From assembly GCA_903887325.1 (NCBI GenBank), contig CAISPG010000132.1, forward strand, positions 1-64,000: a DNA stretch of 64,000 nt, in the 5' to 3' direction. The first letter of the stretch is position 1, and every line of letters starts with the position of its first letter. Below the pieces are notes generated by a model. The model saw nothing but the letters and a program-made list of their open reading frames with translations. It was not told where the DNA came from and ran no database searches. Positions 51,471 through 62,503 of this stretch are shown one piece after another. The DNA comes from an uncultured Burkholderiales bacterium. GTDB lineage: Bacteria; Pseudomonadota; Gammaproteobacteria; Burkholderiales; Burkholderiaceae_C. A program made the position numbers and the translations under genes.

Positions 51471-52535
51471 TCAGCTGCGCCTAGGCATGCGCCACGGCAA
51501 CATGGCTTGCACCATGGGCGACACCAAACGCGGCACATACAAAGTCTCATGAAAGCTTTGCACCTCTTCACCCAGCAAGCTGCTTTTAAGCAATGCTCGC
51601 TGGTAAAAAGGCGTGTCTTCCAATTGCTCTTTCACTTCGACAGCGCTATCGCTGCGCATGCGTCTTTGAATACGCCATAAAGTTTGCGGCAATGCCTGTC
51701 TTGGCGGCGCTGAAAAATCCTCGATACTGCCGTCAGGTTTGAAACGCAAAGCAAGCAGTTTGTCTTGCTCTGTTTTTTTACCTCGAACGTCGTAGATGAC
51801 AGCAGTGCTGCCGTCCTTCATGGGACTGCGCGACCAATCCCATTCATGGCACGAGCGATCAATCGGCTCGTCGCCTTCGTTGGAGTCCAGGTAAGCATTA
51901 CCTTGCCAATGTTGCGAGGGGTGTTGCAAATTCACTTCCGCACGTGCCGACGGCGCCAGCGGTCCCCAGCGGTGCTTACCGAGTGCATCAATGGGTGTGC
52001 TGAAGTTGAACCAGGTGTCTGCATGCACACGCACCTGTCCGCGCACCCGGTGCGGTATAGGCACACCGATTTCATCGATATCAATCACCAGCGCATTGCC
52101 GTCCCAGCGCAATTGACTCGGGCCGATGGTGAACTGTTTGTCATCCCGGTGGCAGAGCCGCGCGCCGCGCTCGGTCATGGTCCATCGCTTGGCGTGGCGA
52201 CTGTACAGCGCCACATTCAATGCGCAGTAATTGTCTGGATGCGTGTCTTTGCGTGATCTGTCCCAGGCGTAATAAGGCGAAAACACACTGCCTACAAAAG
52301 CAATGATGCTCAAGCCCCATTGGCCGTCGTCGCTTAATGCGTCAAGGTACCACCAGAGGTAACCGTCTTGCGGGACAAACTGGTCAAACCGAGGTCTGCC
52401 ATCAGGGCCGCGGCCGCTAATTGGCCCGACATGGCTGCCATCGGCACGCCCGGCCCCGGGTGCACGCTGCCCCCCGCCAGATACAAACCCGGTACTTGCG
52501 AGCGGGCGTTGGACCGGGCGAAGGCCGCCATCCAT
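51471..52535 (-). CDS. crtC: Carotenoid 1,2-hydratase (hydroxyneurosporene synthase); 5' end uncertain
   Basis: RPRFDQFVPQDGYLWWYLDALSDDGQWGLSIIAFVGSVFSPYYAW... NYCALNVALY; nearest in-frame ATG is 52535, inside crtD. Confidence 0.88.
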   Translation of the reverse strand: MDGGLRPVQRPLASTGFVSGGGQRAPGAGRADGSHVGPISGRGPDGRPRFDQFVPQDGYLWWYLDALSDDGQWGLSIIAFVGSVFSPYYAWDRSRKDTHPDNYCALNVALYSRHAKRWTMTERGARLCHRDDKQFTIGPSQLRWDGNALVIDIDEIGVPIPHRVRGQVRVHADTWFNFSTPIDALGKHRWGPLAPSARAEVNLQHPSQHWQGNAYLDSNEGDEPIDRSCHEWDWSRSPMKDGSTAVIYDVRGKKTEQDKLLALRFKPDGSIEDFSAPPRQALPQTLWRIQRRMRSDSAVEVKEQLEDTPFYQRALLKSSLLGEEVQSFHETLYVPRLVSPMVQAMLPWRMPRRS

Positions 52536-53866
52536 CCACGCGTTGCCTGGCCGTACAAGGCCCCGCCCGTCGCTGGAAATAACTGATGAAAGTCCTGGGG
52601 TGTGGTGCGTATACATGAGGGTGAGGATTCCAACTTTAAATGCAAACCGGATGCGGCCATCAAAGCCTGGCTGCTGTGTGCGCAATCCAGCAATTCATCT
52701 TCAGACAATCGCTTGTCGCCCCTGGCCGGTGCATTCACCAGACACAGCAATCGCTCTGCGCCCTCTTGCGTTGTGCCGGTTCCCCGATCCTGGGCGCATA
52801 CATACACTGTCGGCTGTTGCGGTAATCTGCGTTGCGTGAATATGTCTTCAAACTCACTGGCGTAATGGTTTGCGAAAAACACGTTGTGCCTGTCAAGCGG
52901 CATGCCTGCTGTGTGAGCGTGCATGGACCATGTCACAGCAGATAAGGATCGGGGTTGCACCTTACCCGCCACTGATTGATTCAACGCCGGCCCCAGCAAG
53001 CCCTTGCGCAATGCAGCAATGTCGCCGTTGAACACCACGCTGTCTGCATGCAAGCTGTCGCCCGTGCTCAAACGCACGCCCGACACCTTACCCCGGGTGA
53101 GCTCTATGCGTTCGCATTCGTTATTAAACACATAGGTGACGCCGTGTTTTTTTCCGAGGCGCATCAAGCAATCAGCCAATGCATGCATGCCGCCTTCGAC
53201 GGCCCACACACCGTCCATTTCAACTTGGGCGATCAACATCAGCGTGGCAGGTGCTTCCCACGGCGACGAGCCGCAGTAAGTGGCGTAACGTGCAAACAAC
53301 TGGCGCAAGCGTTGATCGCTGAAATGTTTACCTAGGCTGGACCACAAACTGCGCATGGGTCCGACCGACGCCAATGTGGCGAGTCCGCGCGGGCCAAGAG
53401 CGCCTATCATCTGTCCCATGGTCGGCGATGGTGATTTGATAAACGGGCCTTCCAGTGCGTCGTACACCTGGCGCGCTGTCTGACAAAAATGCGCGAACCG
53501 TTTGGCTTCATCCGCTCCGGCAAATAGGGCCACTGCATCCAGCGATTGCTGGTGATCTGCGTATAAATCAAGTTGCGAACCGTCTTCCCAGAAATGTTTT
53601 GCCAACACCTTAAGCGGATGGATTTTCAATTCGGATTCAAGCTGCGTGCCGACAGATGCCATGATTTGATCAAACACCCAGCGCATGGTGAAAACGGTAG
53701 GGCCGCTGTCGACCGGTTTGCCGTCGGGGAACAATTGCCTGATCTTGCCGCCAGGGCCGACAGCTTTTTCAACCACCGTCACCCGCAAACCCTTGCTCGC
53801 AAGTTGCAAAGCGCTGACCAATCCCGCCATGCCTGCACCTGCAACAACCACTTTATGTTCAGCCAA
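52334..53866 (-). CDS. crtD: Methoxyneurosporene/hydroxyneurosporene desaturase
   Basis: VVVAGAGMAGLVSALQLASKGLRVTVVEKAVGPGGKIRQL... DSGPTVFTMRWVFDQI. Confidence 0.93.
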   Translation of the reverse strand: MAEHKVVVAGAGMAGLVSALQLASKGLRVTVVEKAVGPGGKIRQLFPDGKPVDSGPTVFTMRWVFDQIMASVGTQLESELKIHPLKVLAKHFWEDGSQLDLYADHQQSLDAVALFAGADEAKRFAHFCQTARQVYDALEGPFIKSPSPTMGQMIGALGPRGLATLASVGPMRSLWSSLGKHFSDQRLRQLFARYATYCGSSPWEAPATLMLIAQVEMDGVWAVEGGMHALADCLMRLGKKHGVTYVFNNECERIELTRGKVSGVRLSTGDSLHADSVVFNGDIAALRKGLLGPALNQSVAGKVQPRSLSAVTWSMHAHTAGMPLDRHNVFFANHYASEFEDIFTQRRLPQQPTVYVCAQDRGTGTTQEGAERLLCLVNAPARGDKRLSEDELLDCAHSSQALMAASGLHLKLESSPSCIRTTPQDFHQLFPATGGALYGQATRGWMAAFARSNARSQVPGLYLAGGSVHPGPGVPMAAMSGQLAAAALMADLGLTSLSRKTVTSGGTLTH

Positions 53867-53876
53867 GTGAGCTACC

Positions 53877-54623
53877 TTAAATTTCAGCAGATGACATCAC
53901 GCCGGCCCAACGGCCAAGCCGACGCAATACACGCATGCGAACAAACATGGATTCAGAAAAAAAATCGCTTTTATAAGCAGCTTGTATGGCCTGCTGATGC
54001 GCCCCTGTATGCGCATAGTCCATCATGGACGGCGCGTCTTTCCACAGACTGAAGGTGCACTGCCGCACCAACGGTGCTTCTCCCAATCCCATGGCCATGT
54101 AACAACCCGGGGCTTTTTTCAAATCATCCTGCGCTGCGGGCGCATAGCGCCAGAAGGCCACCGCCTTGGCCGGACGGATGCTGGCCCGGGTCAAAGCCAC
54201 CATACCGGCAGAGCTGGTGTCCATGTCACTGTATTTGCCGAGACTGTCTTCTGACGTAACACCCCATGTACGGCCGTCCCAGGATCCGCGGGCTGAAGTG
54301 ACAGCCAGCGTTGAAATAAACAATGAGTTGGCGCGATCCGAATAAGCTTTGACCGCAGGGCCATCGACAAAGTGATCTGCCTGCTCTGCATTTTCAAAAA
54401 CACAGATCAGACCTTGATGCGTGGCGCTGGGGCGAAGAACAAAGCCACCTTCATGACCACTGCCCATGACTTTAGTGAAGAGCAGTCCCGGAGTGTCTTT
54501 GAAAGCGGCGGCACCTTGAACCAGACGCATCCAGCCCCAAGCCTGTTGCGCCCTCAGGTAGTCAACCAGCACCACCACCACCACTCCTGAAACTGCCACT
54601 GAGACGGGATCTTGGTTGGCCAT
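53877..54623 (-). CDS. crtA: Spheroidene monooxygenase
   Basis: LRAQQAWGWMRLVQGAAAFKDTPGLLFTKVMGSGHEGGF; next to crtD and pufC. Confidence 0.92.
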   Translation of the reverse strand: MANQDPVSVAVSGVVVVVLVDYLRAQQAWGWMRLVQGAAAFKDTPGLLFTKVMGSGHEGGFVLRPSATHQGLICVFENAEQADHFVDGPAVKAYSDRANSLFISTLAVTSARGSWDGRTWGVTSEDSLGKYSDMDTSSAGMVALTRASIRPAKAVAFWRYAPAAQDDLKKAPGCYMAMGLGEAPLVRQCTFSLWKDAPSMMDYAHTGAHQQAIQAAYKSDFFSESMFVRMRVLRRLGRWAGVMSSAEI

Positions 54624-54657
54624 TTCATGTGTGACGTCTGGTACTGCTTAAACCGGA

Positions 54658-55710
54658 CTACTTGGCAGCCACTTGGGCAGGCTTGCCCGAAGCTGGCGCA
54701 GACAACTCGGGGAAGTCTTTGGCCATAGGTGCGCCAAACAATGGTTTGTAAGCACCTTGGTGGCAAGTGTTGCAATTGAGCTTGGGCGCATCGCCTAACT
54801 CGCCTTTGCGATGATCAGGGAATACCGGAGTCAAGGGTTCCAGGTAATTCACATTCAGGTCACGCGCCATGCGTATGCCATGCCAGGCAGTGACACGCTG
54901 AGGCGGGCTGTTCTCCCAGCTCTGGAAGGAGCGGCTGTTATGGCAATAGGTGCAATTGACGCCCAAAGAAGTAGACATGTGTGTCATCAAACCGTAAGTC
55001 CACTCGGTTTGTTTGGTGGAGTGCCTGTTACCTGATTGCAATGGTGTCGGCCCATTCATGCGTATGTCTTTGGCTTGCAGCAAAAACGGTGTGAAAGGGT
55101 CGTTGGGCAAGGAAGCCAAATTGACCGCCGCAGACGGTTCATTCTGTCCTGCTTTGTCGCCCAGAAAGTTAGAGCCATTAGGTTGGTGGTTTTTGGTAAA
55201 CCAGACCGTAGATGGCACGGGTTGTCCCCGGTGACATGTATAGCAAGTCACGCCGGTTTCTGCCACGTGAGGCTTCCACTCGGTGTTGATGTACTGTGTC
55301 ATTTGCAGCATGCGCCGGGCCACGACCTTAGTGTATTTTTCGTCATCCGCGAAATTGGCAGGGTTGTGGCAGTAAAGACACCCCCCATCGTTAGGCGACA
55401 CCCATGCAGTCATAGATACCATCAAACGGTTGAACTGTGCTGTGCTGAGATTACCCAACACTTTCACATTTTTATAGGTCTGCCCGGCTTTGGGGCCTTC
55501 ACCGGGTGCTTGCGGAAGCGCAACTGGTGCCATATTTGCATCCACTTTGTTTGCAAGCAAACGTGTGTTGTAAACCTGCACCATACCGGTACCCCGGTAG
55601 CCGTGTTGCACGCTGTTAGGGACAGGTAATTCACAACCTGACAACACCAGAAGTGCTGTCAGTCCGGCAGCGCATTGCCACACTTTTTTAGTCCAATTCA
55701 ATGCATTCAT
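54658..55710 (-). CDS. pufC: Reaction-centre tetraheme cytochrome c subunit
   Basis: Lipobox LSGC; four CxxCH (CLYCH, CYTCH, CTYCH, CNTCH). Confidence 0.97.
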   Translation of the reverse strand: MNALNWTKKVWQCAAGLTALLVLSGCELPVPNSVQHGYRGTGMVQVYNTRLLANKVDANMAPVALPQAPGEGPKAGQTYKNVKVLGNLSTAQFNRLMVSMTAWVSPNDGGCLYCHNPANFADDEKYTKVVARRMLQMTQYINTEWKPHVAETGVTCYTCHRGQPVPSTVWFTKNHQPNGSNFLGDKAGQNEPSAAVNLASLPNDPFTPFLLQAKDIRMNGPTPLQSGNRHSTKQTEWTYGLMTHMSTSLGVNCTYCHNSRSFQSWENSPPQRVTAWHGIRMARDLNVNYLEPLTPVFPDHRKGELGDAPKLNCNTCHQGAYKPLFGAPMAKDFPELSAPASGKPAQVAAK

Positions 55711-56684
55711 GGCTTGGCTCCCAGGGTCAGCGCAGGGTCAATCACGGCAGGGAATACATTTGGATAAGGTGGTGCTAGGCCGTGCTTGATCGCCCACAAA
55801 TACCAGTTATCAACCACAGTGCCGGTCAACAAAATACCAATACCGCCTGTCAATGGACACAGCACAGCAAACCACCAGGCCCAACGGTGTATAGATTCCA
55901 TGGTTGCGTTAAAACCCATTGTCCAACGCCAGAAAAGTGCGGCCCGCTCTGAAGCTGTTCCGCGGTCGACGATTTGCTCGATTTCACGCTCGCCGCCAAA
56001 GCGAGTGACCGCCAGAATGGTGGCACCGTGCATGGCGAACAGCAGCACTGATCCGTACAAAAACACGATCGACAAAGCATGGAACGGGTTGTAGAACAAG
56101 TTGCCATAACGGATGGATAAGGCGGCTGTCCAATCCAGGTGCGGGAAGATGCCGTAAGGCACTGCCTCACCCCATGAACCCATCAGAATGGGACGAAACA
56201 AACCCAATACAAACATCAACCACAAGGCAGCGGCAAAAGCCCAGGCCACGTGTGTTCCCATGCCCAATGCAATGGCGCGTCGGTACATACGCACCCACCA
56301 AGCCAATACCGAGATGGACAACAATAAACCCACGATTAAGAACCAGCCGCCTTGGTTAAGCGGCGGCAGTGACAAGCCGTACTCAGGCGGAGGCGGCTCA
56401 AGCGCCAGCCAAAATAATTGACGCACCAGTTGCACTGGATCCCAGTTGACAGATGCCAGCATGTTCAATCCGATGATATTGAACGCCAGCATGCCGCACA
56501 CCAGCGACAGAACACCAAAGCCACCGAGGTAAATGGGACCGAGTTGGGCATTACCGATTTTGCCCAGCAGCCAGAAAATAGCCGGATGTCCGAAGCGGGT
56601 GTCATTACCCGGGCCTAAATCGACACCGTGGTGTACCGGCCCTTTGGCCTGCACAGTCGTGAAGAGGTTGTAGTAGTCAGCCAT
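55707..56684 (-). CDS. pufM: Photosynthetic reaction centre M subunit
   Basis: [26 protein letters not shown]... [50 protein letters not shown]. Confidence 0.98.
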   Translation of the reverse strand: MADYYNLFTTVQAKGPVHHGVDLGPGNDTRFGHPAIFWLLGKIGNAQLGPIYLGGFGVLSLVCGMLAFNIIGLNMLASVNWDPVQLVRQLFWLALEPPPPEYGLSLPPLNQGGWFLIVGLLLSISVLAWWVRMYRRAIALGMGTHVAWAFAAALWLMFVLGLFRPILMGSWGEAVPYGIFPHLDWTAALSIRYGNLFYNPFHALSIVFLYGSVLLFAMHGATILAVTRFGGEREIEQIVDRGTASERAALFWRWTMGFNATMESIHRWAWWFAVLCPLTGGIGILLTGTVVDNWYLWAIKHGLAPPYPNVFPAVIDPALTLGAKP

Positions 56685-56705
56685 GAGATTTGCTCCTGTC
56701 AAGCA

Positions 56706-57539
56706 TTAAGGCCACTGTGACCAAATGGGCAGATTGAGCCACCAGCCCCACCATTCAGGCCAACCTCGGCTCCAGAACGGTCCACTGATAACTATGCACA
56801 AGGCACTGAATGCCACGGCAGCCATCGCCAGAAAAACGCCCAGCCGGTGAATACCCAGAGTACCAATGGAGTAGCCGATGGTGTCGCGGAAAAATGTATC
56901 TTCGTGCTCCGGCGTCTTGACGACTTGTCCCATACCGGGGTTGGTGGCTGACAAAATCAAAGCACCGTGCAAAGAAAGTGCAAATACGGTGGCGAAGAAG
57001 AAACTGACTGCCAGCATGTGTGCTGGGTTGTAATGAAAGTGCAAGTACTGGTAGCCGACGTTGGACACCCAGTCCAGGTGACTGTAAATGCCGTAAGGGA
57101 AACCATGTCCCCAGGCACCCATCAACACCGGGCGAATCACTTCAAGCGTGAAGTACGCGAATATCGCCATGCTGAATGCCGCCGGCACGTGATAGCCCAT
57201 GCCCAACTTGCGACAAATTTCAACTTCACGCAGCATCCAAGACACGAACGCACCCAACGCGCAAATGGTAATGAGTTGCCACAAGCCGCCTTCCATCAGC
57301 GGCGCAAAGCGCAGACCGTAGGAAAGATTGGGCGGCGCAATATTGATTTGCCACAGATTCCAAGTCGGCCCCTGAGAGGCTCCCCACAAAATCATGGCTG
57401 TGCCTAAAAAGGCAAAAAAGATGGTCGTGATGCCGAAAAATCCGACATAGAACGGGCCTAACCAAAAGTCAAACAAATCACCAGCGACCAGGGTCCCGCC
57501 CCGCACTCGGTATTTTTTTTCAAAACTGAGCATGGCCAT
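56706..57539 (-). CDS. pufL: Photosynthetic reaction centre L subunit
   Basis: [37 protein letters not shown]... [29 protein letters not shown]. Confidence 0.98.
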   Translation of the reverse strand: MAMLSFEKKYRVRGGTLVAGDLFDFWLGPFYVGFFGITTIFFAFLGTAMILWGASQGPTWNLWQINIAPPNLSYGLRFAPLMEGGLWQLITICALGAFVSWMLREVEICRKLGMGYHVPAAFSMAIFAYFTLEVIRPVLMGAWGHGFPYGIYSHLDWVSNVGYQYLHFHYNPAHMLAVSFFFATVFALSLHGALILSATNPGMGQVVKTPEHEDTFFRDTIGYSIGTLGIHRLGVFLAMAAVAFSALCIVISGPFWSRGWPEWWGWWLNLPIWSQWP

Positions 57540-57584
57540 GTGTTAGCCCTCCTGCCGCAAGTGATAAAAGAAATTTAAAGAATT

Positions 57585-57613
57585 GCAGGTGCTGTCTTTC
57601 GAACAGCACCTGC
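57585..57613 (-). promoter_or_regulatory. pufA-pufL intercistronic hairpin
   Basis: GCAGGTGCTGT-7 nt-ACAGCACCTGC, perfect 11-bp stem right after pufA. Confidence 0.8.
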
Positions 57614-57627
57614 GGTGCTGACAAAGT

Positions 57628-57828
57628 TCAGGACTTTTCGGCAGGAACAGCCGCAGGCATAGGCGAGTTTTGCGCCGATGCTGCTGCAGGCTTTTTCGCG
57701 CCATCCAGCCAATTGAATTTGTTCGTGCTGAGCAAAATGAGATGGATCATTGCTGCCAATCCGAACAAAAAAATACCCTGAACCACCATGGCCCTGAGGG
57801 GGTCGTACAAACGCCAAATTCTCCACAT
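57628..57828 (-). CDS. pufA: LH1 alpha subunit
   Basis: MWRIWRLYDPLRAMVVQGIFLFGLAAMIHLILLSTNKFNWLDGAKK. Confidence 0.96.
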   Translation of the reverse strand: MWRIWRLYDPLRAMVVQGIFLFGLAAMIHLILLSTNKFNWLDGAKKPAAASAQNSPMPAAVPAEKS

Positions 57829-57839
57829 GATGCTTTCTC

Positions 57840-58067
57840 CTAAATGATGTGAGACATGAACGTATAAACCGAGGCTTTGACACCTGAAATGATGCTTGGC
57901 ATGTTCTCCGCACCAGGCAGCCAGGATTTCCAGCGCACGCCGATCAATTGACCGATAAACGCAAACGAAAACAGGACGACGAAACAGGGAACAAAAATCA
58001 AAACAAACGCAATGTGTTCATCCCAAGCGGATGATTTTTGCGATTCAAAAGAGGTGGTGTTAGCCAT
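57840..58067 (-). CDS. 75-aa single-TM protein of unassigned family between pufB and pufA
   Basis: MANTTSFESQKSSAWDEHIAFVLIFVPCFVVLFSFAFIGQLIGVRWKSWLPGAENMPSIISGVKASVYTFMSHII; SD-like GGAG before the ATG. Confidence 0.8.
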   Translation of the reverse strand: MANTTSFESQKSSAWDEHIAFVLIFVPCFVVLFSFAFIGQLIGVRWKSWLPGAENMPSIISGVKASVYTFMSHII

Positions 58068-58098
58068 TGGTTTTCTCCGTTCGGTTATAGAACTTGAC

Positions 58099-58245
58099 TC
58101 AGAACCAGGGCCGCCATGCCCAGACCAGGATGTGGGCCAACACAGCGACAGCTGTGAAACCTACGGTTCCTTGGATCCAGAACTGGTGGAACTCCTGAGC
58201 CTCTTCGTCAGTCAGGCCGGAAATGGAAGTCCGATGATTTGACAT
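58099..58245 (-). CDS. pufB: LH1 beta subunit
   Basis: [55 protein letters not shown]. Not in the supplied ORF track. Confidence 0.97.
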   Translation of the reverse strand: MSNHRTSISGLTDEEAQEFHQFWIQGTVGFTAVAVLAHILVWAWRPWF

Positions 58246-58259
58246 GCGATGCTCCTTCT

Positions 58260-58385
58260 TCAAAATGGCCGCAAGGCCAACGCTGCGCCCAACCCGCGCA
58301 ACTTGGGCAGCCGCAGCAACTGCCGCGACATCGGGGTCGATTCACATGCCAAAGCACGCGAAAGAAATGAATTCAACTGCTTCAT
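58260..58385 (-). CDS. Putative 41-aa small ORF between bchZ and pufB
   Basis: ATG overlaps the bchZ stop (ATGA): [41 protein letters not shown]. Confidence 0.35.
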   Translation of the reverse strand: MKQLNSFLSRALACESTPMSRQLLRLPKLRGLGAALALRPF

Positions 58386-59854
58386 GCCATTTCTCCCAGA
58401 CCGAGTTCGGCGCCGGCTTTTTTGACATGGTCTTCAGACACACTCTCAACACCTGCTGAACGCGCCTTGCCTTCTGCCAAGTCGCGCAAGCGCTTAGCAG
58501 CTGAGATTTGCACCAACACCGGCTGACCGGAGACCAAGGCGTGCAAACGGGTTTGTGCTGCATCGTCCCAAGGCGTGTTTTCCTGTGCGCCGCTGATGCC
58601 ACGCGCCAGGGTTGCGTCCACTTTGTCCATGTCTGTGCCCAGCGGCAAGATGTGAAACAAAGCGTCAAACAAGGAATTGCACACCTCTTGAATCAAGTAG
58701 GTGGCACCGCTGTAGCCCATGAACGGCGTGCCGGTGTGGCGGCGGATGATGGCCCCGGGGAATGAAGCTGGAATAAAGGTCGCTTTCATCGGACCGGTGC
58801 TGCCGGCTTCGGCCAGGTACATGCGTTCGTTGTAGCTGCCGAACAAGATCAGCGGCATTTGTTTGTGTACCAACTCGCGCACAGCGGCGTTGTCGGTTTT
58901 TTGCCCCGGTATGCGCGACACCGCAAACTTGCACGGCATGCCCATTTCGGTTTCCAGAAATTTGCGTATGCCACGTGCGTAAGTGTCGGTGGCCACCACC
59001 GCAAAACTGGCGGTTGCAAAAAAATCTTGGGTGACAGAGCGCCACAAGTCCCACACGGGCTTGATGGTGGTGTGACGCTCACGTTGGATGAAAGGCTCTG
59101 GATCAAGGTCCAGCAATTCGCCCAGCTTGCGCAAAAATTTGGTGGTGCTGTGCAAACCTATGGGGGCTTGCAAATAAGGCCGGTCAAGTGCTTCACACAA
59201 CATGCGGCCGAATTCACGGTACATGCAAATGTTGACATCGGCTTCCACCAGTTGCGACACTTCAGCCAGATGGCTGCCCAGCGGAAACACCATGTTGATG
59301 TCTGCGCCTATGCCTTGCACCAAACGGCGTATCTCTGCCAAATCGCTGGGGCTGTTGAATGTGCCGTAGCAAGGGCCGATGATGTTGACACGTGGCTTCT
59401 CGCCTTCTTTGCGTACACGCTTGGGCACTTTTTTCATGCCGTACTCGGTCCACAACCAGAACATCGCGCGGTTAGCACATTGCCATTGGTCTTCATCGAT
59501 GGTGCGCGGTAAAAAACGCATCAGGTTGGTGCCCTCGGGTGTGACACCGCCGCCGATCATTTCGGCAATCGAACCAGTGACCACCACCGCTGGCAAATCA
59601 GGATCGAGCACTTGATGGGCACGCTTCATCGCGCCTTCGGTGCCTTCGCGGCCGAGTTGTTCTTCCGCCAGACCGGTGACCACGATAGGCAATTCATGCG
59701 GCGGCAAGGCATCGGTGTAATGCAAGACAGACGTGACCGGCAGGTTTTCACAACCGACCGGGCCGTCAATGACAACTTGCAAACCTTTGATGGCGGTGAA
59801 CACATACACCGCTCCCCAATAGCCGCCTGCTCTGTCGTGGTCTAGAACAAACAT
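58382..59854 (-). CDS. bchZ: Chlorophyllide a reductase subunit Z
   Basis: [56 protein letters not shown]. Confidence 0.97.
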   Translation of the reverse strand: MFVLDHDRAGGYWGAVYVFTAIKGLQVVIDGPVGCENLPVTSVLHYTDALPPHELPIVVTGLAEEQLGREGTEGAMKRAHQVLDPDLPAVVVTGSIAEMIGGGVTPEGTNLMRFLPRTIDEDQWQCANRAMFWLWTEYGMKKVPKRVRKEGEKPRVNIIGPCYGTFNSPSDLAEIRRLVQGIGADINMVFPLGSHLAEVSQLVEADVNICMYREFGRMLCEALDRPYLQAPIGLHSTTKFLRKLGELLDLDPEPFIQRERHTTIKPVWDLWRSVTQDFFATASFAVVATDTYARGIRKFLETEMGMPCKFAVSRIPGQKTDNAAVRELVHKQMPLILFGSYNERMYLAEAGSTGPMKATFIPASFPGAIIRRHTGTPFMGYSGATYLIQEVCNSLFDALFHILPLGTDMDKVDATLARGISGAQENTPWDDAAQTRLHALVSGQPVLVQISAAKRLRDLAEGKARSAGVESVSEDHVKKAGAELGLGEMA

Positions 59855-61383
59855 CAGCCCATCTCCTCGGCTTTGCGTTTTTTCTGCTTCTTCTCGAACT
59901 GGCGACGCACTTCTTTTTTGAAGTCCGGGTGCATGACGGGAACGTTCTCCCACACACCTGCTTCGTCGCCCTGCCCGACCGAGCCGAAAAATGCTTTCAT
60001 CTCATCGAAGCGGGCCTGGTTGCCTATGGCCGCGTTGACCACTTGTATCAGCGAACCGGCACCGGCCACGCCCATCAAAGGACGCGCAGAGATGAGGTTA
60101 GTGAAATACAAAGATGGGATGCAAAGTTCTTTAGCGGCTTGCACCACTGGTGTGGTACCGATGGCAAGTTGCGGTTTGAATTCGTGCATGGCAGCCAAGT
60201 CTTGCTCGAGGGACGCGCGGAACTGAACATGCACGCCTTTGGCTTGCAGCCATTCGGCATCATGCGCATTCCATGGTGTGGCAGGACAAGCACTGCCGAC
60301 ATAACGCAAATCTGCGCCGCACTCGATCAACAAACGCGCCACCAGCAACTCAGAACCCTCGTAGCCGCTCAAGGTGATGCGGCCATTGATTTTTTGCGCA
60401 GCCAAGACGCCGCGCATGGCACCCAGTGTTTGGTTGCGTGCGGCATCTATCTTGCCTTGCGACACATCACAGGCTTTGCCAATCGCACCCAGCCAATCGT
60501 GTGTGCCTTCAATACCCACCGGTGCTGAGCCGACGATGGGACGACCCGCTGCTTGGAACTCGCGCACGCTGGCGGTGTAGAAAGGATGGATGGCAGCGAC
60601 TGCTTTGCAATCGAGTGCGGCATACAGTTCGCGCCATTCGCGCGTCGGTGCCACGGTGCCAACAGCCAAGTCCATGGGCGCGAGCATTTGCGCAATGATC
60701 ATCGGGTCGGCGGGGAACATTTCGCCCAGCAAGGTGATGGTGGGTTTGCTGCTGCGACCTTGACGCGGCGCGGCCACGGGACCGGCCATGGCTTCTTGCC
60801 TGGCGTAATGCAACATGGCGCCAGCCAATACATCCTTGGCTTCTGCGTGCGTGGGCACACCAAAGCCAGGCACATCGATACCGATGATGCGCACGCCATT
60901 GATTTCTTTGGGCAACAACTGCAAGGGCACGCCACTGGCAGTGGGCACGCACAAATTTATGATGACGATGCAGTCGAGTTTGTCCGGGTCGGCTTGCTCG
61001 TACACCGCTTCGCGAATGTCTTCAAACAGCTTGCCGGTGACCAGCGTTTCTGAATTGAAAGGCACATAGCCCACGGTGCGACGCGCACCATAAAAATGGG
61101 AAGTGAACGTCAAACCGTAAACACAACAGGCCGAGCCACTCAAAATGGTGGCGGTGCGACGCATGCGCAAACCCACACGCAGTGAACCGAAAGCCGGGCA
61201 CATGGACTGCGGTTGGTCATGCGGACCCTTGGGGTAATCGGCGGCGTACTGCGCCAAGACCTCGCTTTTGCCAGCCTTGGATGCCGCATCCAACATTTGG
61301 TCTTTGCCTGCATGGCAACCCAAGCCGTCTGCATTCGTCGCAGACGGGTTTGGCAATGGCGTGATGGGAATGATGTCGCTCAT
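59854..61383 (-). CDS. bchY: Chlorophyllide a reductase subunit Y
   Basis: [54 protein letters not shown]. Confidence 0.97.
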   Translation of the reverse strand: MSDIIPITPLPNPSATNADGLGCHAGKDQMLDAASKAGKSEVLAQYAADYPKGPHDQPQSMCPAFGSLRVGLRMRRTATILSGSACCVYGLTFTSHFYGARRTVGYVPFNSETLVTGKLFEDIREAVYEQADPDKLDCIVIINLCVPTASGVPLQLLPKEINGVRIIGIDVPGFGVPTHAEAKDVLAGAMLHYARQEAMAGPVAAPRQGRSSKPTITLLGEMFPADPMIIAQMLAPMDLAVGTVAPTREWRELYAALDCKAVAAIHPFYTASVREFQAAGRPIVGSAPVGIEGTHDWLGAIGKACDVSQGKIDAARNQTLGAMRGVLAAQKINGRITLSGYEGSELLVARLLIECGADLRYVGSACPATPWNAHDAEWLQAKGVHVQFRASLEQDLAAMHEFKPQLAIGTTPVVQAAKELCIPSLYFTNLISARPLMGVAGAGSLIQVVNAAIGNQARFDEMKAFFGSVGQGDEAGVWENVPVMHPDFKKEVRRQFEKKQKKRKAEEMG

Positions 61384-61391
61384 GGCTGGCT

Positions 61392-62399
61392 TCAGACTTC
61401 GTCGTAAACCACTTCGAGGGTAGGTCTGTCGATAACAGTTTTGCCGGTCATATCGACTTCTGTGGCCGGTGTCATGACAAAGTCGCGACCGGTGACATCC
61501 GCGCTGAACAGGCCGAGTAACTGATCCTGTGTTTGGGGCTTGGGACGCTGCGGCGGTGCTTCTGCCACGTTTTTGGCGAGTTCGGCAAACAGTGAGCCCC
61601 ACTCACCATCGGGCTTGCCAATGATTTCGTAACTGGCGCTTTTGCGACGTATGTCTTCGTTGGCAGGAATGGCTGCCAGCACAGGAATACCTGCGTTGGC
61701 GGCAAAAGCCTGGGCCTCACCGGTGCCGTCGTCTTTGTTGATGACCATGCCGGCCACTCCCACATTGCCGCCGAGCTTGCGGAAGTATTCGACCGCGCTA
61801 CACACGTTGTTTGCAACATAAAGAGACTGCAAATCGTTGGAGCCGACGACAATGACTTTTTGGCACATGTCGCGGGCGATGGGCAGACCGAAGCCGCCGC
61901 AGACCACGTCGCCCAAAAAGTCGAGCAACACGTAGTCGAAACCCCATTCGTGGAAACCGAGTTTTTCCAGGGTTTCAAAACCGTGGATGATGCCGCGCCC
62001 GCCGCAACCGCGACCCACCTCAGGGCCACCGAGTTCCATGGCGAACACGCCGTCACGGATGAAGCACACATCACCGATCTTGACTTCTTCACCGGCGAGT
62101 TTTTTCTTGGACGAGGTTTCAATGATAGTCGGGCAGGCCTTGCCGCCGAACAGCAAGCTGGTGGTGTCGCTCTTGGGGTCGCAACCGATCAGCAGCACTT
62201 TTTTGCCCTGCTGGGCCATCATGTAACTGAGGTTGGCCAGCGTAAAACTTTTGCCTATGCCGCCTTTGCCGTAAATGGCAATGACCTGGGTTTCTTTGGT
62301 CACTTCGCCGGTATGCACGGCATCCGGCTCCTGGAAAGCCTCCTCGCGCAGGCGATCGACAAATTGGATGGGCTTTTCATTGCTTTTAGGGTCACTCAT
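61392..62399 (-). CDS. bchX: Chlorophyllide a reductase iron protein subunit X
   Basis: [53 protein letters not shown]. Confidence 0.97.
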   Translation of the reverse strand: MSDPKSNEKPIQFVDRLREEAFQEPDAVHTGEVTKETQVIAIYGKGGIGKSFTLANLSYMMAQQGKKVLLIGCDPKSDTTSLLFGGKACPTIIETSSKKKLAGEEVKIGDVCFIRDGVFAMELGGPEVGRGCGGRGIIHGFETLEKLGFHEWGFDYVLLDFLGDVVCGGFGLPIARDMCQKVIVVGSNDLQSLYVANNVCSAVEYFRKLGGNVGVAGMVINKDDGTGEAQAFAANAGIPVLAAIPANEDIRRKSASYEIIGKPDGEWGSLFAELAKNVAEAPPQRPKPQTQDQLLGLFSADVTGRDFVMTPATEVDMTGKTVIDRPTLEVVYDEV

Positions 62400-62472
62400 C
62401 AGTCTCTCCATTTACCAACCATCGATGAAAATGCATCTGCCTTGTTTGTATTTTTAGGTTTACATTGACTTG

Positions 62473-62490
62473 TGTCAACTCAAATTGACG
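62473..62490. promoter_or_regulatory. PpsR/CrtJ-type palindrome (one-base variant) upstream of bchX
   Basis: TGTCAACTCAAATTGACG. Confidence 0.75.
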
Positions 62491-62503
62491 TTTTGTCTGC
62501 CAT

